A DNA stretch of 64,000 nucleotides, from NCBI RefSeq assembly GCF_047730065.1, contig NZ_CP159829.1:558001-622000 (forward strand), written 5' to 3'. Below, in pieces: positions 8,342 to 17,853 of this stretch. The notes beneath the pieces are model-generated. The model was not told the DNA's origin and ran no database searches. It saw only the letters and a list, made by a program, of their open reading frames with translations. Position 1 is the stretch's first letter; each line of letters opens with the position of its first letter. The DNA is from Njordibacter sp028825405 (GTDB lineage: Bacteria; Pseudomonadota; Gammaproteobacteria; Pseudomonadales; Balneatricaceae). The position numbers were made by a program, and so were the translations under genes.

Positions 8342-9309
8342 TGAATCAGCATGCCTTAATTGAAGCCAGAGATCTGCATAAGTATTACCATATAAAAACA
8401 GGCATATTTCAGCCTAATCTTAGTTTACAAGCACTCTCTGGTGCTAGCTTTGACCTTCATGCAGGACAAACCTTGGCTGTTGTGGGTGAATCAGGTTGTG
8501 GTAAATCAACTTTAGCCCGCTTGCTGACCTTGATCGAACAGCCGACGGCAGGACAGCTCACATTAGATGGCATAGACTTAGCCACTGCTAATAAAAAAGA
8601 AGTGGCTAGGCAGTTGCGAAAAACTGTACAAATGGTTTTTCAAGATCCCTTTGGCTCATTAAACCCAAGGCAAAAAGTAGGTGATATTCTGCAAGAGCCT
8701 CTGCTCATTAACACTAACTTAAGCTCGAGTGAAAGGCGCGAACAAGTGCTTGCTATGATGCGCCGAGTGGGTTTACGAGACGAGCATATTCACCGTTATC
8801 CGCACATGTTTTCTGGTGGCCAGCGCCAGCGCATTGCCATTGCACGGGCCCTCATTCTAAAACCCAAAATTGTAGTGCTGGATGAACCGGTATCGGCATT
8901 GGATGTCTCCATTCAAGCGCAAGTGCTGAACTTACTCATTGAGTTGCAACAAGAACTAGGCCTAGCCTACGTCTTTATTTCTCACGATTTGAGTGTAGTG
9001 CGCCATATTGCTGATCAAGTGTTGGTCATGTATTTAGGCAAGCCAGTAGAGCAAGGCCCAAGCCAAGCCGTATTTGATAGCCCCCAGCATCCTTATACCC
9101 AAGCCCTTCTATCGGCCACGCCTCAAGCCAATACTAACCGTAAACGCCAACGTATAAAGCTGACGGGAGAATTACCATCACCACTGGACCCACCTAGTGG
9201 ATGCAGTTTTCACCCTCGTTGCCAAAATGCTATGCCACAATGTAAAACAACAGCGCCAGTGATGGCGCAACATGGTGAAATAAGTGTGGCGTGTTTGTTA
9301 ATAAACTAG
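8338..9309 (+). CDS. dppF: Dipeptide ABC transporter ATPase DppF
   Basis: This is the second ATPase subunit, 323 residues, with Walker A GESGCGKS (residues 50-57), signature FSGGQRQR, Walker B VVLDEPVSALD and the switch HDL motif. The C-terminal CSFHPRCQNAMPQC segment mirrors the cysteine-rich tail of DppD. Two ATGs lie side by side at 8338 and 8341; the first overlaps the dppD stop. It is the last gene of the transporter. Confidence 0.93.
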   Translation: MMNQHALIEARDLHKYYHIKTGIFQPNLSLQALSGASFDLHAGQTLAVVGESGCGKSTLARLLTLIEQPTAGQLTLDGIDLATANKKEVARQLRKTVQMVFQDPFGSLNPRQKVGDILQEPLLINTNLSSSERREQVLAMMRRVGLRDEHIHRYPHMFSGGQRQRIAIARALILKPKIVVLDEPVSALDVSIQAQVLNLLIELQQELGLAYVFISHDLSVVRHIADQVLVMYLGKPVEQGPSQAVFDSPQHPYTQALLSATPQANTNRKRQRIKLTGELPSPLDPPSGCSFHPRCQNAMPQCKTTAPVMAQHGEISVACLLIN

Positions 9310-9341
9310 CTAATTAACTAGTTATTTAGGTGGAATCAATA

Positions 9342-9749
9342 ATGCCTTCTAAGCCCATTGCCCGACCTGCTAAACCTGTATCTATTACTGAAGGCTTTAA
9401 CAAAATTAAGGCTTTGATCAATCGAACGCCTACCTATAACGGTAATGGTAATGGTGATGGATTTTTAAGTTTGGCAGATTATCGAGATGGTGGTATATTC
9501 CTCGCCCATTACGCGGGCAATAGCGAATGGGAAAGGCACTCTAAAGGTGATGAAATGGTGATGGTGGTAGACGGTGAAACGACCCTTATTTTATTACACA
9601 ACGGGGAAGAAATTGGTCACCCAATGTCACAAGGAATGCTGCTAGTGGTGCCGCAGAACATGTGGCATCGGTTTGAATCTCCCCAACTTGTTAAGATCAT
9701 GACCATTACCCCTCAACCTACTGACCACTCTGTTAAAAAACCCTCTTGA
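9342..9749 (+). CDS. Cupin domain protein
   Basis: This 135-residue protein is a single small cupin beta-barrel. The first cupin motif is seen at SEWERHSKGDEMVMVVDGE and the second around VVPQNMWHRFE, giving candidate metal ligands His, Glu and His. I placed the start at ATG 9342 (MPSKPIARP), which has a good AGGTGGA ribosome binding site; a GTG at 9330 falls inside that site. It follows dppF by 32 bases on the same strand and may be read through from the transporter operon. No substrate can be assigned; small stand-alone cupins range from sugar binders to dioxygenases. Confidence 0.8.
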   Translation: MPSKPIARPAKPVSITEGFNKIKALINRTPTYNGNGNGDGFLSLADYRDGGIFLAHYAGNSEWERHSKGDEMVMVVDGETTLILLHNGEEIGHPMSQGMLLVVPQNMWHRFESPQLVKIMTITPQPTDHSVKKPS

Positions 9750-9891
9750 TCAAAACATCTAATTGACAAAACTAGTGACTTTGCCATTAAGCTCGAACGG
9801 ATAGGTCACTCGATCCAGCGTGTTAAGATGTCAAGGATTAAAGCTACTAAGTTTAAAATCACCCATTGTTACGATATGACAGAGAATTAGT

Positions 9892-10392
9892 ATGAACGTT
9901 CGAGAAATAATACATGCCGACTGTGATCGCTATAGGCAACTAAGAACAACCCTTGATAATGAATCCCCAATGTGGGGTGCAGTCGCAGGGGAGCGCGAGC
10001 ATTTGGGTGACCATGCCACACGTCAATTTGACCATCTTCTGGAAAATCCTTCAAGCACTATATTTGTTGCAGAAAAACAAGCCACTTTCACTGGTTTCTT
10101 GGCTTTGGATACCAGTTTGTGGCAGAGTCTGTCGCGCACCACCACGCTAATGGTGGGAGTATTGTCTGCATATCAGGGTAAAGGCATCGCACTGAGTCTT
10201 TTTCAACAGGCACAGGTGTGGACAGCTGAAAAAGATATCCATCGTATTGAGCTTGTGGTCCTCAGAGACAATATTTCAGCCATAGGGCTTTATAAAAAAA
10301 TGGGTTTTGTTGAGGAAGGTGTGCGCAAACAATCTAGCTATCTGAATGGTCAGTTTGTAGATGAAATTTATATGGCTAAATTGTTGAACTGA
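9892..10392 (+). CDS. GNAT family N-acetyltransferase
   Basis: This 166-residue protein has the GNAT fold. The acetyl-CoA-binding motif A is seen around VLSAYQGKGIALSLFQQA (Q/RxxGxG/A type) and motif B around RDNISAIGLYKKMGFVEEG. The C-terminal DEIYMAKLL matches RimJ/RimL-like and spermidine-type acetyltransferases. It transfers acetyl from acetyl-CoA to an unknown amine. The gene is monocistronic and convergent with the photolyase operon. Confidence 0.85.
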   Translation: MNVREIIHADCDRYRQLRTTLDNESPMWGAVAGEREHLGDHATRQFDHLLENPSSTIFVAEKQATFTGFLALDTSLWQSLSRTTTLMVGVLSAYQGKGIALSLFQQAQVWTAEKDIHRIELVVLRDNISAIGLYKKMGFVEEGVRKQSSYLNGQFVDEIYMAKLLN

Positions 10393-10566
10393 TATTTACC
10401 TTGTTTAGGGAAGGAACCTGTAGCTCACATCAACTATTTTGATTAATAATGCAAATAAAGTACCTGTGGATCAAGGATCTACTTTAGCAGATAGGGGCAC
10501 TATACTTTCTCTATTAATAGCAACCTAATGTAGTAACTTAGTTTACTAACGCAAAGCTACAGGAAA

Positions 10567-10583
10567 CCGGCCATGATGGCCGG
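10567..10583. repeat. Inverted repeat between convergent genes
   Basis: CCGGCCAT (10567-10574) and ATGGCCGG (10576-10583) form an 8+8 inverted repeat with a one-base centre. It sits between the convergent acetyltransferase and photolyase genes and could act in termination, but no T run follows on either strand. Confidence 0.4.
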
Positions 10584-10625
10584 GTAATGGTTATTCTGCC
10601 TTGGGTTATGGGTTAATTTGGGTCG

Positions 10626-12062
10626 TTAATAATCAACTGGATCTGTCTCTACCTTTTTAGTTTCAGCATAGGCCTCAAGGGCTTTTAGTCGAGATTCTTT
10701 CACGTGCACAATCGGGTGCGGGTAGGTATCACCTAAAATAATATTGGCTTTTTCCAATACATCTTGAGGAGCTTCCCAAGGCTTATATAAATATTTATCG
10801 GGTAGGTCTCTTAGCTCTGGTAGGTAACGCTTAGTGTATTCCCCTTGAGGGTCAAACTTTTCGCCCTGAATGACGGGGTTGAATACCCTGAAATAAGGAG
10901 AAGCATCAGTACCACATCCTGCCACCCATTGCCAACTGGCACTGTTACTGGCTAAATCTGCATCCACTAGACAATCCCAAAACCAACTGGCACCTAAACG
11001 CCAGTCTACGAGTAGGTTTTTGATCAAAAAGGAGGCTGTTACCATGCGCACGCGATTGTGCATATAACCTGTTTGCCAAAGTTCGCGCATACCTGCGTCA
11101 ACCAAAGGATATCCAGTAAGTCCCTTTTGCCAGCACTTGAGTGAGTCTGGGTTATTTTCCCATGGAAAACGATCAAAGGTCGATTTAAAGTTTTGATGCG
11201 GTAAACCTGCAAAGTGAAATAGGAGGTAATAAGAGAACTCGCGCCAACGTATTTCCCTTTTGAAGTGTTCACTGTTGAGATCATTAGGAATGGTTAATAA
11301 TGTACTAACGATTTGTTGGGGCGCGATGTCACCAAAGTGCAGATATGGGGATAACCTTGATATGGCCTTTAATGCAGGCCGGTCACGGCCCTCTTTGTAA
11401 TCATTGATACCATGATGTAAAAATGTATTGAGCACTGCCAGTGCGCCCTCTTCACCAGGCACCCAATGTTGACTGAAATTAACGCCCCAGTTAGTTTTAG
11501 GTAAAAGTGACAAGGTGTCTAAGCTAGTGGCTTGGGCATCAACTAGCAACGGTTTGGGCAACTCAGGTGCTGGTAACAGGGTGACATGACGCTCTACTTT
11601 ACTTGCCTCACGGTCATAAGGGGTGAATACTTTATAAGGAGTCTCATCCTTTTTTAACACCGACCAAGGCTCATTCAGTAATGAGCCATTAATACTTTTA
11701 GCGTCTATGCCTTGGGATAATAATTGCTCTTTGATGAGTTTGCTTTGCTCAATATGGTAGGGCTCATAACAGCGGTTCCAAAAAACACTCTGCACTTCAA
11801 AACGTTGGCATAAATCAGCAATAATAGTCGCAGCGTCACCACTATACACATTGAGCGCATGGTCTAAGGATGTATTCAATGCGGCTAACGAATGATGCAA
11901 CCACCACCGACTTGCTCTTCCCATCTTATAAGCGCCTGCGGTGTTATCGTCTAAAATGTAGATGGGCAACACTCGCTTGGCCTTGCACGCCGCCGTGAGC
12001 GCGGGGTTGTGGTTTAATCTTAGGTCTTGTCGAAACCAGATAATTGAAACTGGATGATTCAT
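10626..12062 (-). CDS. phrB: Deoxyribodipyrimidine photolyase (CPD photolyase)
   Basis: This flavoprotein of about 478 residues repairs UV-induced cyclobutane pyrimidine dimers using blue light. The N-terminal antenna domain starts with IIWFRQDLRLNHNPAL. The C-terminal FAD domain has the family hallmarks GRDRPAL, RLSPYLHFGDIAPQQI, FKREIRWREFSYYLLF, GYPLVDAGMRELWQTGYMHNRVRM and the tryptophan-rich DADLASNSASWQWVAGCGTDASPYFRVFNP. The length is typical. ATG 12062 is preferred, with TAAGG five bases upstream; the GTG two codons earlier overlaps that site. It is the last gene of a nine-gene operon, close behind the DUF3833 gene. Photolyases are recurrent members of singlet-oxygen/light-stress regulons. 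Confidence 0.95.
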   Translation of the reverse strand: MNHPVSIIWFRQDLRLNHNPALTAACKAKRVLPIYILDDNTAGAYKMGRASRWWLHHSLAALNTSLDHALNVYSGDAATIIADLCQRFEVQSVFWNRCYEPYHIEQSKLIKEQLLSQGIDAKSINGSLLNEPWSVLKKDETPYKVFTPYDREASKVERHVTLLPAPELPKPLLVDAQATSLDTLSLLPKTNWGVNFSQHWVPGEEGALAVLNTFLHHGINDYKEGRDRPALKAISRLSPYLHFGDIAPQQIVSTLLTIPNDLNSEHFKREIRWREFSYYLLFHFAGLPHQNFKSTFDRFPWENNPDSLKCWQKGLTGYPLVDAGMRELWQTGYMHNRVRMVTASFLIKNLLVDWRLGASWFWDCLVDADLASNSASWQWVAGCGTDASPYFRVFNPVIQGEKFDPQGEYTKRYLPELRDLPDKYLYKPWEAPQDVLEKANIILGDTYPHPIVHVKESRLKALEAYAETKKVETDPVDY

Positions 12063-12069
12063 AGACACC

Positions 12070-12624
12070 TTACTTTATTTTTTCAATGACAAGGGTGATT
12101 TGACCAACCTTAAAACCCCATTTAGTCATTTCAGTTTGATTAATCAAACGAGACTCATCCAGTTGATAAATCCAGTCATTTAAGTGGATATCCCATACCG
12201 TGTCATCAACTTCTATGGCTAAAGTATATTGCCAATTAAAGGCAAAGCCTTGGCTTTGGCCCGAGGCTTCACCGACAGAATCAGAGGCTACACCGGTGTA
12301 ACGATTGTCAGCGTGCTCTACCAAATTCCAGACTCTTCTCTGAGTCTCACCATCGTCATAAAAAAAGTCTTCCTCCAGCACACCCTTGTTACCCTCCCAT
12401 GAACCAATTAAATCAGCACGAAAACGTCGGATCACTTTGCCATCTCTATTTTGAACCATGCCATAGGCTTCAAGTTTGCCATCAAAAAATGTTTTCATGT
12501 CAAATTCGGGCGTAGTGGATTGGTAATCAGAAATCTTGGCACTGCACCCAATTAGTAGGAATCCTAAACAAACAGCGACAAGTGAACGCGAAAAATAACG
12601 CATTAAAAGTTTAAAATTGATCAT
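12070..12624 (-). CDS. DUF3833 family lipoprotein
   Basis: This 184-residue protein has an N-terminal lipoprotein signal with lipobox LLIGC (Cys about residue 28), so it is probably membrane-anchored. The body (DFMKTFFDGKLEAYGMVQNRDGK-like segment, then RRVWNLVEHADNRY) fits DUF3833, predicted to be a lipocalin-like beta-barrel. Its ATG overlaps the end of the preceding gene by four bases. The family is repeatedly encoded next to cyclopropane-synthase, DUF2878 and chalcone-isomerase-like genes, so a role in handling modified membrane lipids is likely, but this is inference. Confidence 0.85.
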   Translation of the reverse strand: MINFKLLMRYFSRSLVAVCLGFLLIGCSAKISDYQSTTPEFDMKTFFDGKLEAYGMVQNRDGKVIRRFRADLIGSWEGNKGVLEEDFFYDDGETQRRVWNLVEHADNRYTGVASDSVGEASGQSQGFAFNWQYTLAIEVDDTVWDIHLNDWIYQLDESRLINQTEMTKWGFKVGQITLVIEKIK

Positions 12625-13187
12625 GGGTTTAGTCCTATTAATTGATTGCGAAGTTTTGGTTTTAGCGTGTTTTCAGAGAGCCATATGGCACTGAAAGCTG
12701 ATGCAAATGCGGTATCATTTAAGGAACCAATAAACCTTTTGTTGTAGAAAAAATGACTAACACTCGACTCATCCACGTACAATATGAGTTGGTCTTGGGG
12801 TTCAATATTAGGCCAAATGTCAGTTAATATGCTGACCCATTCAGCTTGGTAATCTATTTTTTGACGCAGCCACTCATCAATCGTTGATTCGATGAGTTGC
12901 TCAGCGCTAATACTGCGCTTATAGAGCAGTTCAAGGGCGAGGGGCTGTTGATTAGCAACATAGGCACCTGAAGGAGTGAGTACTTTGGCTTCATAAATTT
13001 CAAACCACAGCCATTTCATATTAGCTGAGCCCACTAGTTTAAAGTTAGGTAGAGGGGTCGTTTCAAAGGAGGTATTGGCATTAAATGTTTGGCTACTTAC
13101 TGTTTGTGTACTCAACGCATACTGACTAGGGAGCAGCAGAAGGCCAAGAACTGCCCATAGGAGTGTTGATTGTTTGAGTTTATCCAT
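12621..13187 (-). CDS. Chalcone isomerase-like protein
   Basis: This 188-residue exported protein has a signal peptide (hydrophobic residues about 8-26, LLWAVLGLLLLPSQYALS). The mature part contains KLVGSANMKWLWFEIYEAKVLTPSG, the signature of the bacterial chalcone isomerase-like family, which shares the plant fold that binds fatty acids or flavonoids. In this setting it more likely binds a fatty acyl compound than a flavonoid; that is inference. It overlaps its upstream neighbour by eight bases and its downstream neighbour by four. Confidence 0.82.
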   Translation of the reverse strand: MDKLKQSTLLWAVLGLLLLPSQYALSTQTVSSQTFNANTSFETTPLPNFKLVGSANMKWLWFEIYEAKVLTPSGAYVANQQPLALELLYKRSISAEQLIESTIDEWLRQKIDYQAEWVSILTDIWPNIEPQDQLILYVDESSVSHFFYNKRFIGSLNDTAFASAFSAIWLSENTLKPKLRNQLIGLNP

Positions 13188-13671
13188 GGGATTTTTGCCT
13201 CATTAAAATGTCCAGTTTGACACACATAGGTAACCAGATACCCCAAAGGATGGCCACTATAGTCAGAGTAACCAAAGACCCTTGGGGGAAAACAACAGCG
13301 CCCAACTTCCAACTGGCCCAATACGCATAGACACCACCTAGAGCGCTGAAACTGATCAGGTAAATCCACTTGAACTTGCGCAAGAAACGCATGCTATGGC
13401 CTAAGTTCAGAATAAAAGCGGCCCATAAAAATAGTAGCCAAACTGGCCATGCAGAAAAGCTGAAGAAGCCCAATTGCATCATTGATAAGTCGATAATAAA
13501 TCCACCTAAGGCCAGTATAAGAACTTTACTATCTTCAAAGCGGCTCGGTGTAAAAACAAAATGCATAGCTAAAATAGCTAGGGTGACAGGCAGCCAAGTG
13601 TTACCACCTAAAATTAGGGATAGCCACATCACTTGAAAGCTAATCAGTTGAAACCACAACCATTTTGTCAT
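13180..13671 (-). CDS. DUF2878 membrane protein
   Basis: This 163-residue, strongly hydrophobic protein has about five predicted membrane helices and is rich in Trp and Phe. The start MTKWLWFQLISFQVMWL and the segment FFSFSAWPVWLLFLWAAF match DUF2878. Its function is unknown. It lies ten bases after cfa and overlaps the chalcone-isomerase-like gene, so it belongs to the lipid-modification operon. Confidence 0.82.
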   Translation of the reverse strand: MTKWLWFQLISFQVMWLSLILGGNTWLPVTLAILAMHFVFTPSRFEDSKVLILALGGFIIDLSMMQLGFFSFSAWPVWLLFLWAAFILNLGHSMRFLRKFKWIYLISFSALGGVYAYWASWKLGAVVFPQGSLVTLTIVAILWGIWLPMCVKLDILMRQKSHG

Positions 13672-13681
13672 TACGTTAGCC

Positions 13682-14905
13682 CTAGTACTCGTTTTTTATC
13701 AGTTGGATATGCGCCAAACCAATGGCTGACTCTCGGAAGCCACCTTCACAATAGCAGAAATAATAGTCCCACAAACGGATGAAGTCATCACTAAAGCCCA
13801 ACGATTGAATGGCTTCACGATTGGCTAAAAAAGTCGCTCGCCAAGCGCTGAGTGTTCTTGCATAGTCAATACGGTAATCTGAAAGTTGTTTCATATACAT
13901 GTTGGTGTTGTTCTTTACTAAGTCACAAATTACGCTGACCGAAGGCAAGTGGCCACCCGGAAATATATTACGCTGAATGAAGTCAACATTGTTCACATAG
14001 CTGTCATAGCGTTGGTCGTTCATGGTGATGGCTTGAATAAACGACTGTCCACCTGGTTTTAATAACTTATCTAACATTTCAAAATAGGTTGGCATAAACT
14101 TATGCCCTACAGCTTCAATCATTTCAATGGAAACAATTTTAGAGTATTCACCTGTTAAATCGCGATAATCCTTCTTTAATAAGATTATTTTTTGATCCAA
14201 ATCAGCGTCATTGATACGTTTTTGGGCGAGGTCAAACTGGGCGTCTGATATGGTTGTTGTGGTGACTTGGCAGCCATAGTTTTCAGCTGCATAACAGGCT
14301 AACCCACCCCACCCAGTGCCTATTTCAAGCAGGTGGTCGTCTTCGGTCAGGTTTAAGGCCTCACAAATAGTTTTAAGCTTGAGCTGTTGAGCCTCCTCAA
14401 GGGTTGTGGTCTCATGTGGAAAAATGCCAGATGAATATTGCATGGCCTTATCTAAAAACATCTCATACATCTCATTACTTAAGTCGTAATGTGCGGCAAT
14501 GTTGGTTCGACTGCCTGTCTTACTATTGCGGTTCGAGCGATGCTTGAACATGTTGACAATGTTTAATAAGAATCCAAAGCGCTGCTCGTGCTTTTCTAGG
14601 GTTGCTAAATTCCTAGAAAATAGACGGATCACGTCAACTAAATTATCACTACTCCACATGCCCTCGACGTAGGCTTCACCTGCACCAATACTGCCGCCCC
14701 ATAAAATACGTGAGTAGGCTTTTTGGTCGTGCACAGTAACAGTGGCTTTAATGTTTGCATCACGGTTACCAAACGAGATTTCTTGCCCATTTTCAATCAA
14801 CCTAATATGGCCATCAGTTAATTTCTTGAGTAATGAAAATACTACTTTTTTACTCAACGAGGACTTCCCCATTTGCTCAATATCTTTAATGTTGGACATG
14901 CTCAT
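13682..14905 (-). CDS. cfa: Cyclopropane-fatty-acyl-phospholipid synthase family methyltransferase
   Basis: This 407-residue SAM-dependent enzyme methylates or cyclopropanates double bonds of membrane acyl chains. The SAM motif LLEIGTGWGGLACYAA, the segment YDLSNEMYEMFLD (lipid-binding start of the catalytic domain) and the C-terminal FCYCEGGF with the conserved cysteine are all present. The length is slightly above E. coli Cfa. Members in clusters with a flavin amine oxidase and DUF1365 form a distinct group, and relatives in alphaproteobacteria make furan or methyl-branched fatty acids. Which product is made here cannot be read from the sequence. The ATG overlaps the DUF1365 stop by four bases. 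Confidence 0.92.
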   Translation of the reverse strand: MSMSNIKDIEQMGKSSLSKKVVFSLLKKLTDGHIRLIENGQEISFGNRDANIKATVTVHDQKAYSRILWGGSIGAGEAYVEGMWSSDNLVDVIRLFSRNLATLEKHEQRFGFLLNIVNMFKHRSNRNSKTGSRTNIAAHYDLSNEMYEMFLDKAMQYSSGIFPHETTTLEEAQQLKLKTICEALNLTEDDHLLEIGTGWGGLACYAAENYGCQVTTTTISDAQFDLAQKRINDADLDQKIILLKKDYRDLTGEYSKIVSIEMIEAVGHKFMPTYFEMLDKLLKPGGQSFIQAITMNDQRYDSYVNNVDFIQRNIFPGGHLPSVSVICDLVKNNTNMYMKQLSDYRIDYARTLSAWRATFLANREAIQSLGFSDDFIRLWDYYFCYCEGGFRESAIGLAHIQLIKNEY

Positions 14906-15765
14906 GTTTTACTCTTCGTATTGGGCTTGCTAGTCGACAAGGTAGGTGATTCGGTTTTTTTTGTTTGGTAAGGCACATAACGGATACCTTTCAAAGACAA
15001 CCTTAAAGCTTGCCAGTAAATAGCCCTTACAATGCTAAGGGATACAATTGGCCAGCGAAAGAATACTGCTGTAATTTTTTTAGCGTCAATGTTGTAGCGG
15101 GTTGCGCAAAACGATGCCGTAAATAGGTGATGCTCGCGCCAGCTTTCGATAATAATTTCTGTGCGCGTTGTGGGTTCTTTAACTTGCCATCGGTACTCCA
15201 TGTCTAAATCCATAAAGGGTGATACATGGAATGCTTTTTCTGTAGCGACGGGTGATATTAAATCAATCAAGTAACAGTGGCTCTTATTCCAAGGTGTATT
15301 GCTAACTTCGGCCACAAGGTATTTGGCGGTTTCGTTTTCATACAAAAAGAAAAAGTTAACAGGGCTAAAATAAATACCAAAGCAGCGTAATTGAGCCAAC
15401 ATACATACGCGATTGATAGCGCTAACGTTTGCTCCCAAAGAATCAGCGATGGCTATCGCACGCGTTTTTAAAAACTGTCCAGTATTGGCTTTTGATGCTG
15501 TGGTTGGAAGTTGTTCATGGCTAAAGTAATCATTAGCCTTGAGCTGCAAAGGGGCCCATCGCTTTGCAGAAAACCACCAAAATTTATGTTGTAGTAGTTC
15601 AACTTCGTCAAGGTCGATAAAATTCATATACAGTGGATAGGTGAATTGGTGCTCTTTGGGGAACACGCGTTTATGAAATACCTGGCCAATGTAAAAGGCA
15701 CTCTTAATGGCCGTATCCATGCTCACATCAATCACTGATGCACTATTTGCGTGGGCATTAGGCAT
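14902..15765 (-). CDS. DUF1365 family protein
   Basis: This 287-residue protein contains the DUF1365 hallmarks: an N-terminal segment with HKRVFPKEHQFTYPLYMNF, a central CFGIYFSPVNFFFLYE and SNTPWNKSHCYLI, and AFHVSPFMDLDMEYRW. The biochemical activity is unknown. The gene almost always sits between a COG2907 flavin amine oxidase and a cyclopropane-synthase-like gene, as it does here with overlaps of eight and four bases. It therefore probably acts on the same lipid product. Confidence 0.9.
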   Translation of the reverse strand: MPNAHANSASVIDVSMDTAIKSAFYIGQVFHKRVFPKEHQFTYPLYMNFIDLDEVELLQHKFWWFSAKRWAPLQLKANDYFSHEQLPTTASKANTGQFLKTRAIAIADSLGANVSAINRVCMLAQLRCFGIYFSPVNFFFLYENETAKYLVAEVSNTPWNKSHCYLIDLISPVATEKAFHVSPFMDLDMEYRWQVKEPTTRTEIIIESWREHHLFTASFCATRYNIDAKKITAVFFRWPIVSLSIVRAIYWQALRLSLKGIRYVPYQTKKTESPTLSTSKPNTKSKT

Positions 15766-17122
15766 GCGCAGGGCCCTGCGTTAAAGCGTCTTCTTGAATC
15801 TCACTTGTCTCACTCTTCGCTAGGGGCTCAGTGGAATCGACACTATCAAGGGAAATTCCAAATCGATGGCAAACATCCAAGGCACTGCGTACGCCATCTT
15901 CATGAAAACCGTTATACCAATAGGCACCGCAAAAATGGGTCAAACGATTGCCACAAATACTAGACCTTAATTTCTGTGCCGCAATAGACTCAAGAGTGAA
16001 AACAGGGTGAGAATAAGTAAAGCGGCGCAGAATATGTTGTGGAGCAATAAGTGATGTTTGGTTCAGGGTGACGCACAGGTCCTGCTTAGTTTGAAGGCCC
16101 TGTAAAATATTCATGTTGTAGGTGAGTGTGGGTAACGTATCTACCTTTGGGTCAATGCAGTAATTCCAGCTTGCATAGGCTCTTTTGTGTTGAGGTAGTA
16201 TGGTTTTATCCGTGTGCAGTACCACATCATTAGCGCGGTAATTAATGGCACCAAGTACTTGTGTCTCAGACTCACTTGGATCGCTTAATAGAGCTAAGGC
16301 TTGGTCTGAGTGACAAGCAAAAATAACCTCATCAAACGTTTCAGTCTGGCCCTTACTGGTAATTTCAACACAGTCTTTAAAGCGCGTGACTGATGTTACA
16401 ACGGCGTTTAGCCGAATGTCTTGAATAGATTGTGTAAGGCCTGGTATGTAGCTGCGTGAGCCACCTTCAATCACATACCACTGGGGGCGGTTAGCAATAT
16501 CAAGCAAACCATGATTACTCAAAAAGTTTAGGAAAAACTGCAATGGAAAATCTTTACAACTATCGATAGAAGCTGACCAGATGGCAGCTGTCATAGCCAG
16601 CACATAGTGGGTCGCAAAATAATCACTAAAACCGTGCTTATCAAGAAATTCTCCCAGGCTTCCATGGTTATCTAGGCTGGATTCGTTAGCTTTTTTAGAC
16701 AATCGGTTAAAGCGCAGAATCTCAAAAATAAAGTAATAAAACCGAGGGTTGAGCAAATTTCGCCTTTGTGCAAACAGTGTATTTAAATTATGTCCATTGT
16801 ATTCAAGGCCTGTGGCTTTATTATGCACGCTAAAGCTCATTTCAGTGGGCTTGCTGGCCACTCCGATTTGAGTCATCATTTTAATGAAGTTGGGGTAGGT
16901 GCGATCATTAAAAACAATAAAACCAGTATCTACAGCTAAGGTTTTTCCCTCTATAGCAAGGTCAATCGTTGCTGTGTGACCCCCTAAACAGTCATTGGCT
17001 TCAAATAGGGTAGTGTGGTGTTGTTTGCTTAGCAGGTAACCACAAGTCTGCCCCGAAATGCCACTACCAATAATCGCAATGCGTTTTTGGTGGGGCTGGG
17101 GCTGGGGTTGGGAAGGCGTCAT
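15758..17122 (-). CDS. FAD-dependent amine-oxidase-like protein (COG2907)
   Basis: This 454-residue flavoprotein has the N-terminal dinucleotide-binding motif GSGISG (residues 19-24) followed by the acidic ribose-binding end of strand two (TLFEANDCLGGH). Further family marks are AVDTGFIVFNDRTYPNF, the central VIEGGSRSYIPGL and the C-terminal LTHFCGAYWYNGFHEDGVRSAL. COG2907 proteins are predicted oxidoreductases and are partners of cyclopropane-synthase-like enzymes. A lipid-desaturating or oxidising role is plausible but inferred. Codons overlap those of both neighbours. Confidence 0.88.
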   Translation of the reverse strand: MTPSQPQPQPHQKRIAIIGSGISGQTCGYLLSKQHHTTLFEANDCLGGHTATIDLAIEGKTLAVDTGFIVFNDRTYPNFIKMMTQIGVASKPTEMSFSVHNKATGLEYNGHNLNTLFAQRRNLLNPRFYYFIFEILRFNRLSKKANESSLDNHGSLGEFLDKHGFSDYFATHYVLAMTAAIWSASIDSCKDFPLQFFLNFLSNHGLLDIANRPQWYVIEGGSRSYIPGLTQSIQDIRLNAVVTSVTRFKDCVEITSKGQTETFDEVIFACHSDQALALLSDPSESETQVLGAINYRANDVVLHTDKTILPQHKRAYASWNYCIDPKVDTLPTLTYNMNILQGLQTKQDLCVTLNQTSLIAPQHILRRFTYSHPVFTLESIAAQKLRSSICGNRLTHFCGAYWYNGFHEDGVRSALDVCHRFGISLDSVDSTEPLAKSETSEIQEDALTQGPAHA

Positions 17123-17853
17123 TCGGCAGTCCTGATCATTTTAATGGCTAGACGGCGCCAAAGGGTATTAGGCAGCAAGGATAATAATTTCATTATCAAC
17201 AAGAATACTTTGGGAAAATTAATCTCCAACTTACGTTTTTCAAGCCCTCGCATAATATACCTGCAGGCTTGATCGCCAGAGATTATACCCGGCATTGAAA
17301 ATGTGTTCTTTTGGGTGAGAGCCGTATCCACAAACCCTGGTCGGATGAGTGACACAGCAATGCCTTTGGGACCTAAGTCAATGGCCAAAGTACGGGTTAA
17401 ATAATCAAGTGCGGCCTTAGACGCACCATAGGCTTCTGAACGAGTCAGTGGCAGCAAGGTTACAGATGAACTCACAATGGCGAGTTGACCACCTTGTTTG
17501 ATGTTGTCTAACACGCCTTCCAAGCAATAACCTGTGCCTGCAACATTGGTGTCTATAACGCGCTTAAACAAAGCACTGTCAAAAGGCACTACAGTATCCA
17601 TGTACTCGCATGTGCCTGCATTGAGTATTGCCAGATCAAGAGACTTGACTTGCTTGAGCTGGTTAATCACCTCTGTGCGTTGGTTAATATCAAAAGTGCA
17701 TAGTGTCAGTTCTGAGTGTGTTGATAAAAGTGCATCTTGTAACTTACTTAATGAGCGCCCACAAGCAATGACATGCCAACCTGCGGCTAAGTAACTTAGG
17801 GCAAGATGCATTCCAATACCAGAGCTTGCGCCTGTGATTAAAATGCGTTTCAC
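17119..17853 (-). CDS. Short-chain dehydrogenase/reductase
   Basis: This 244-residue classical SDR has the NAD(P) motif TGASSGIG (residues 7-14), an NAG motif (LAILNAGTCEY) and the catalytic serine and YGASKAA (Tyr and Lys) further on. The substrate is unknown. It overlaps the flavin oxidase gene and the NTF2-like gene by four bases each, so it is an integral part of the lipid/light-stress operon. Confidence 0.9.
   Translation of the reverse strand: MKRILITGASSGIGMHLALSYLAAGWHVIACGRSLSKLQDALLSTHSELTLCTFDINQRTEVINQLKQVKSLDLAILNAGTCEYMDTVVPFDSALFKRVIDTNVAGTGYCLEGVLDNIKQGGQLAIVSSSVTLLPLTRSEAYGASKAALDYLTRTLAIDLGPKGIAVSLIRPGFVDTALTQKNTFSMPGIISGDQACRYIMRGLEKRKLEINFPKVFLLIMKLLSLLPNTLWRRLAIKMIRTAE

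Noticed and set aside
10567..10583. Inverted repeat as a strong terminator or REP element
   Set aside because: No T run follows and no second copy was noticed in the window; kept only as an inverted repeat.
15751..15963. Plus-strand 70-codon ORF opposite the COG2907 gene
   Set aside because: Antisense shadow of the overlapping DUF1365 and COG2907 genes.
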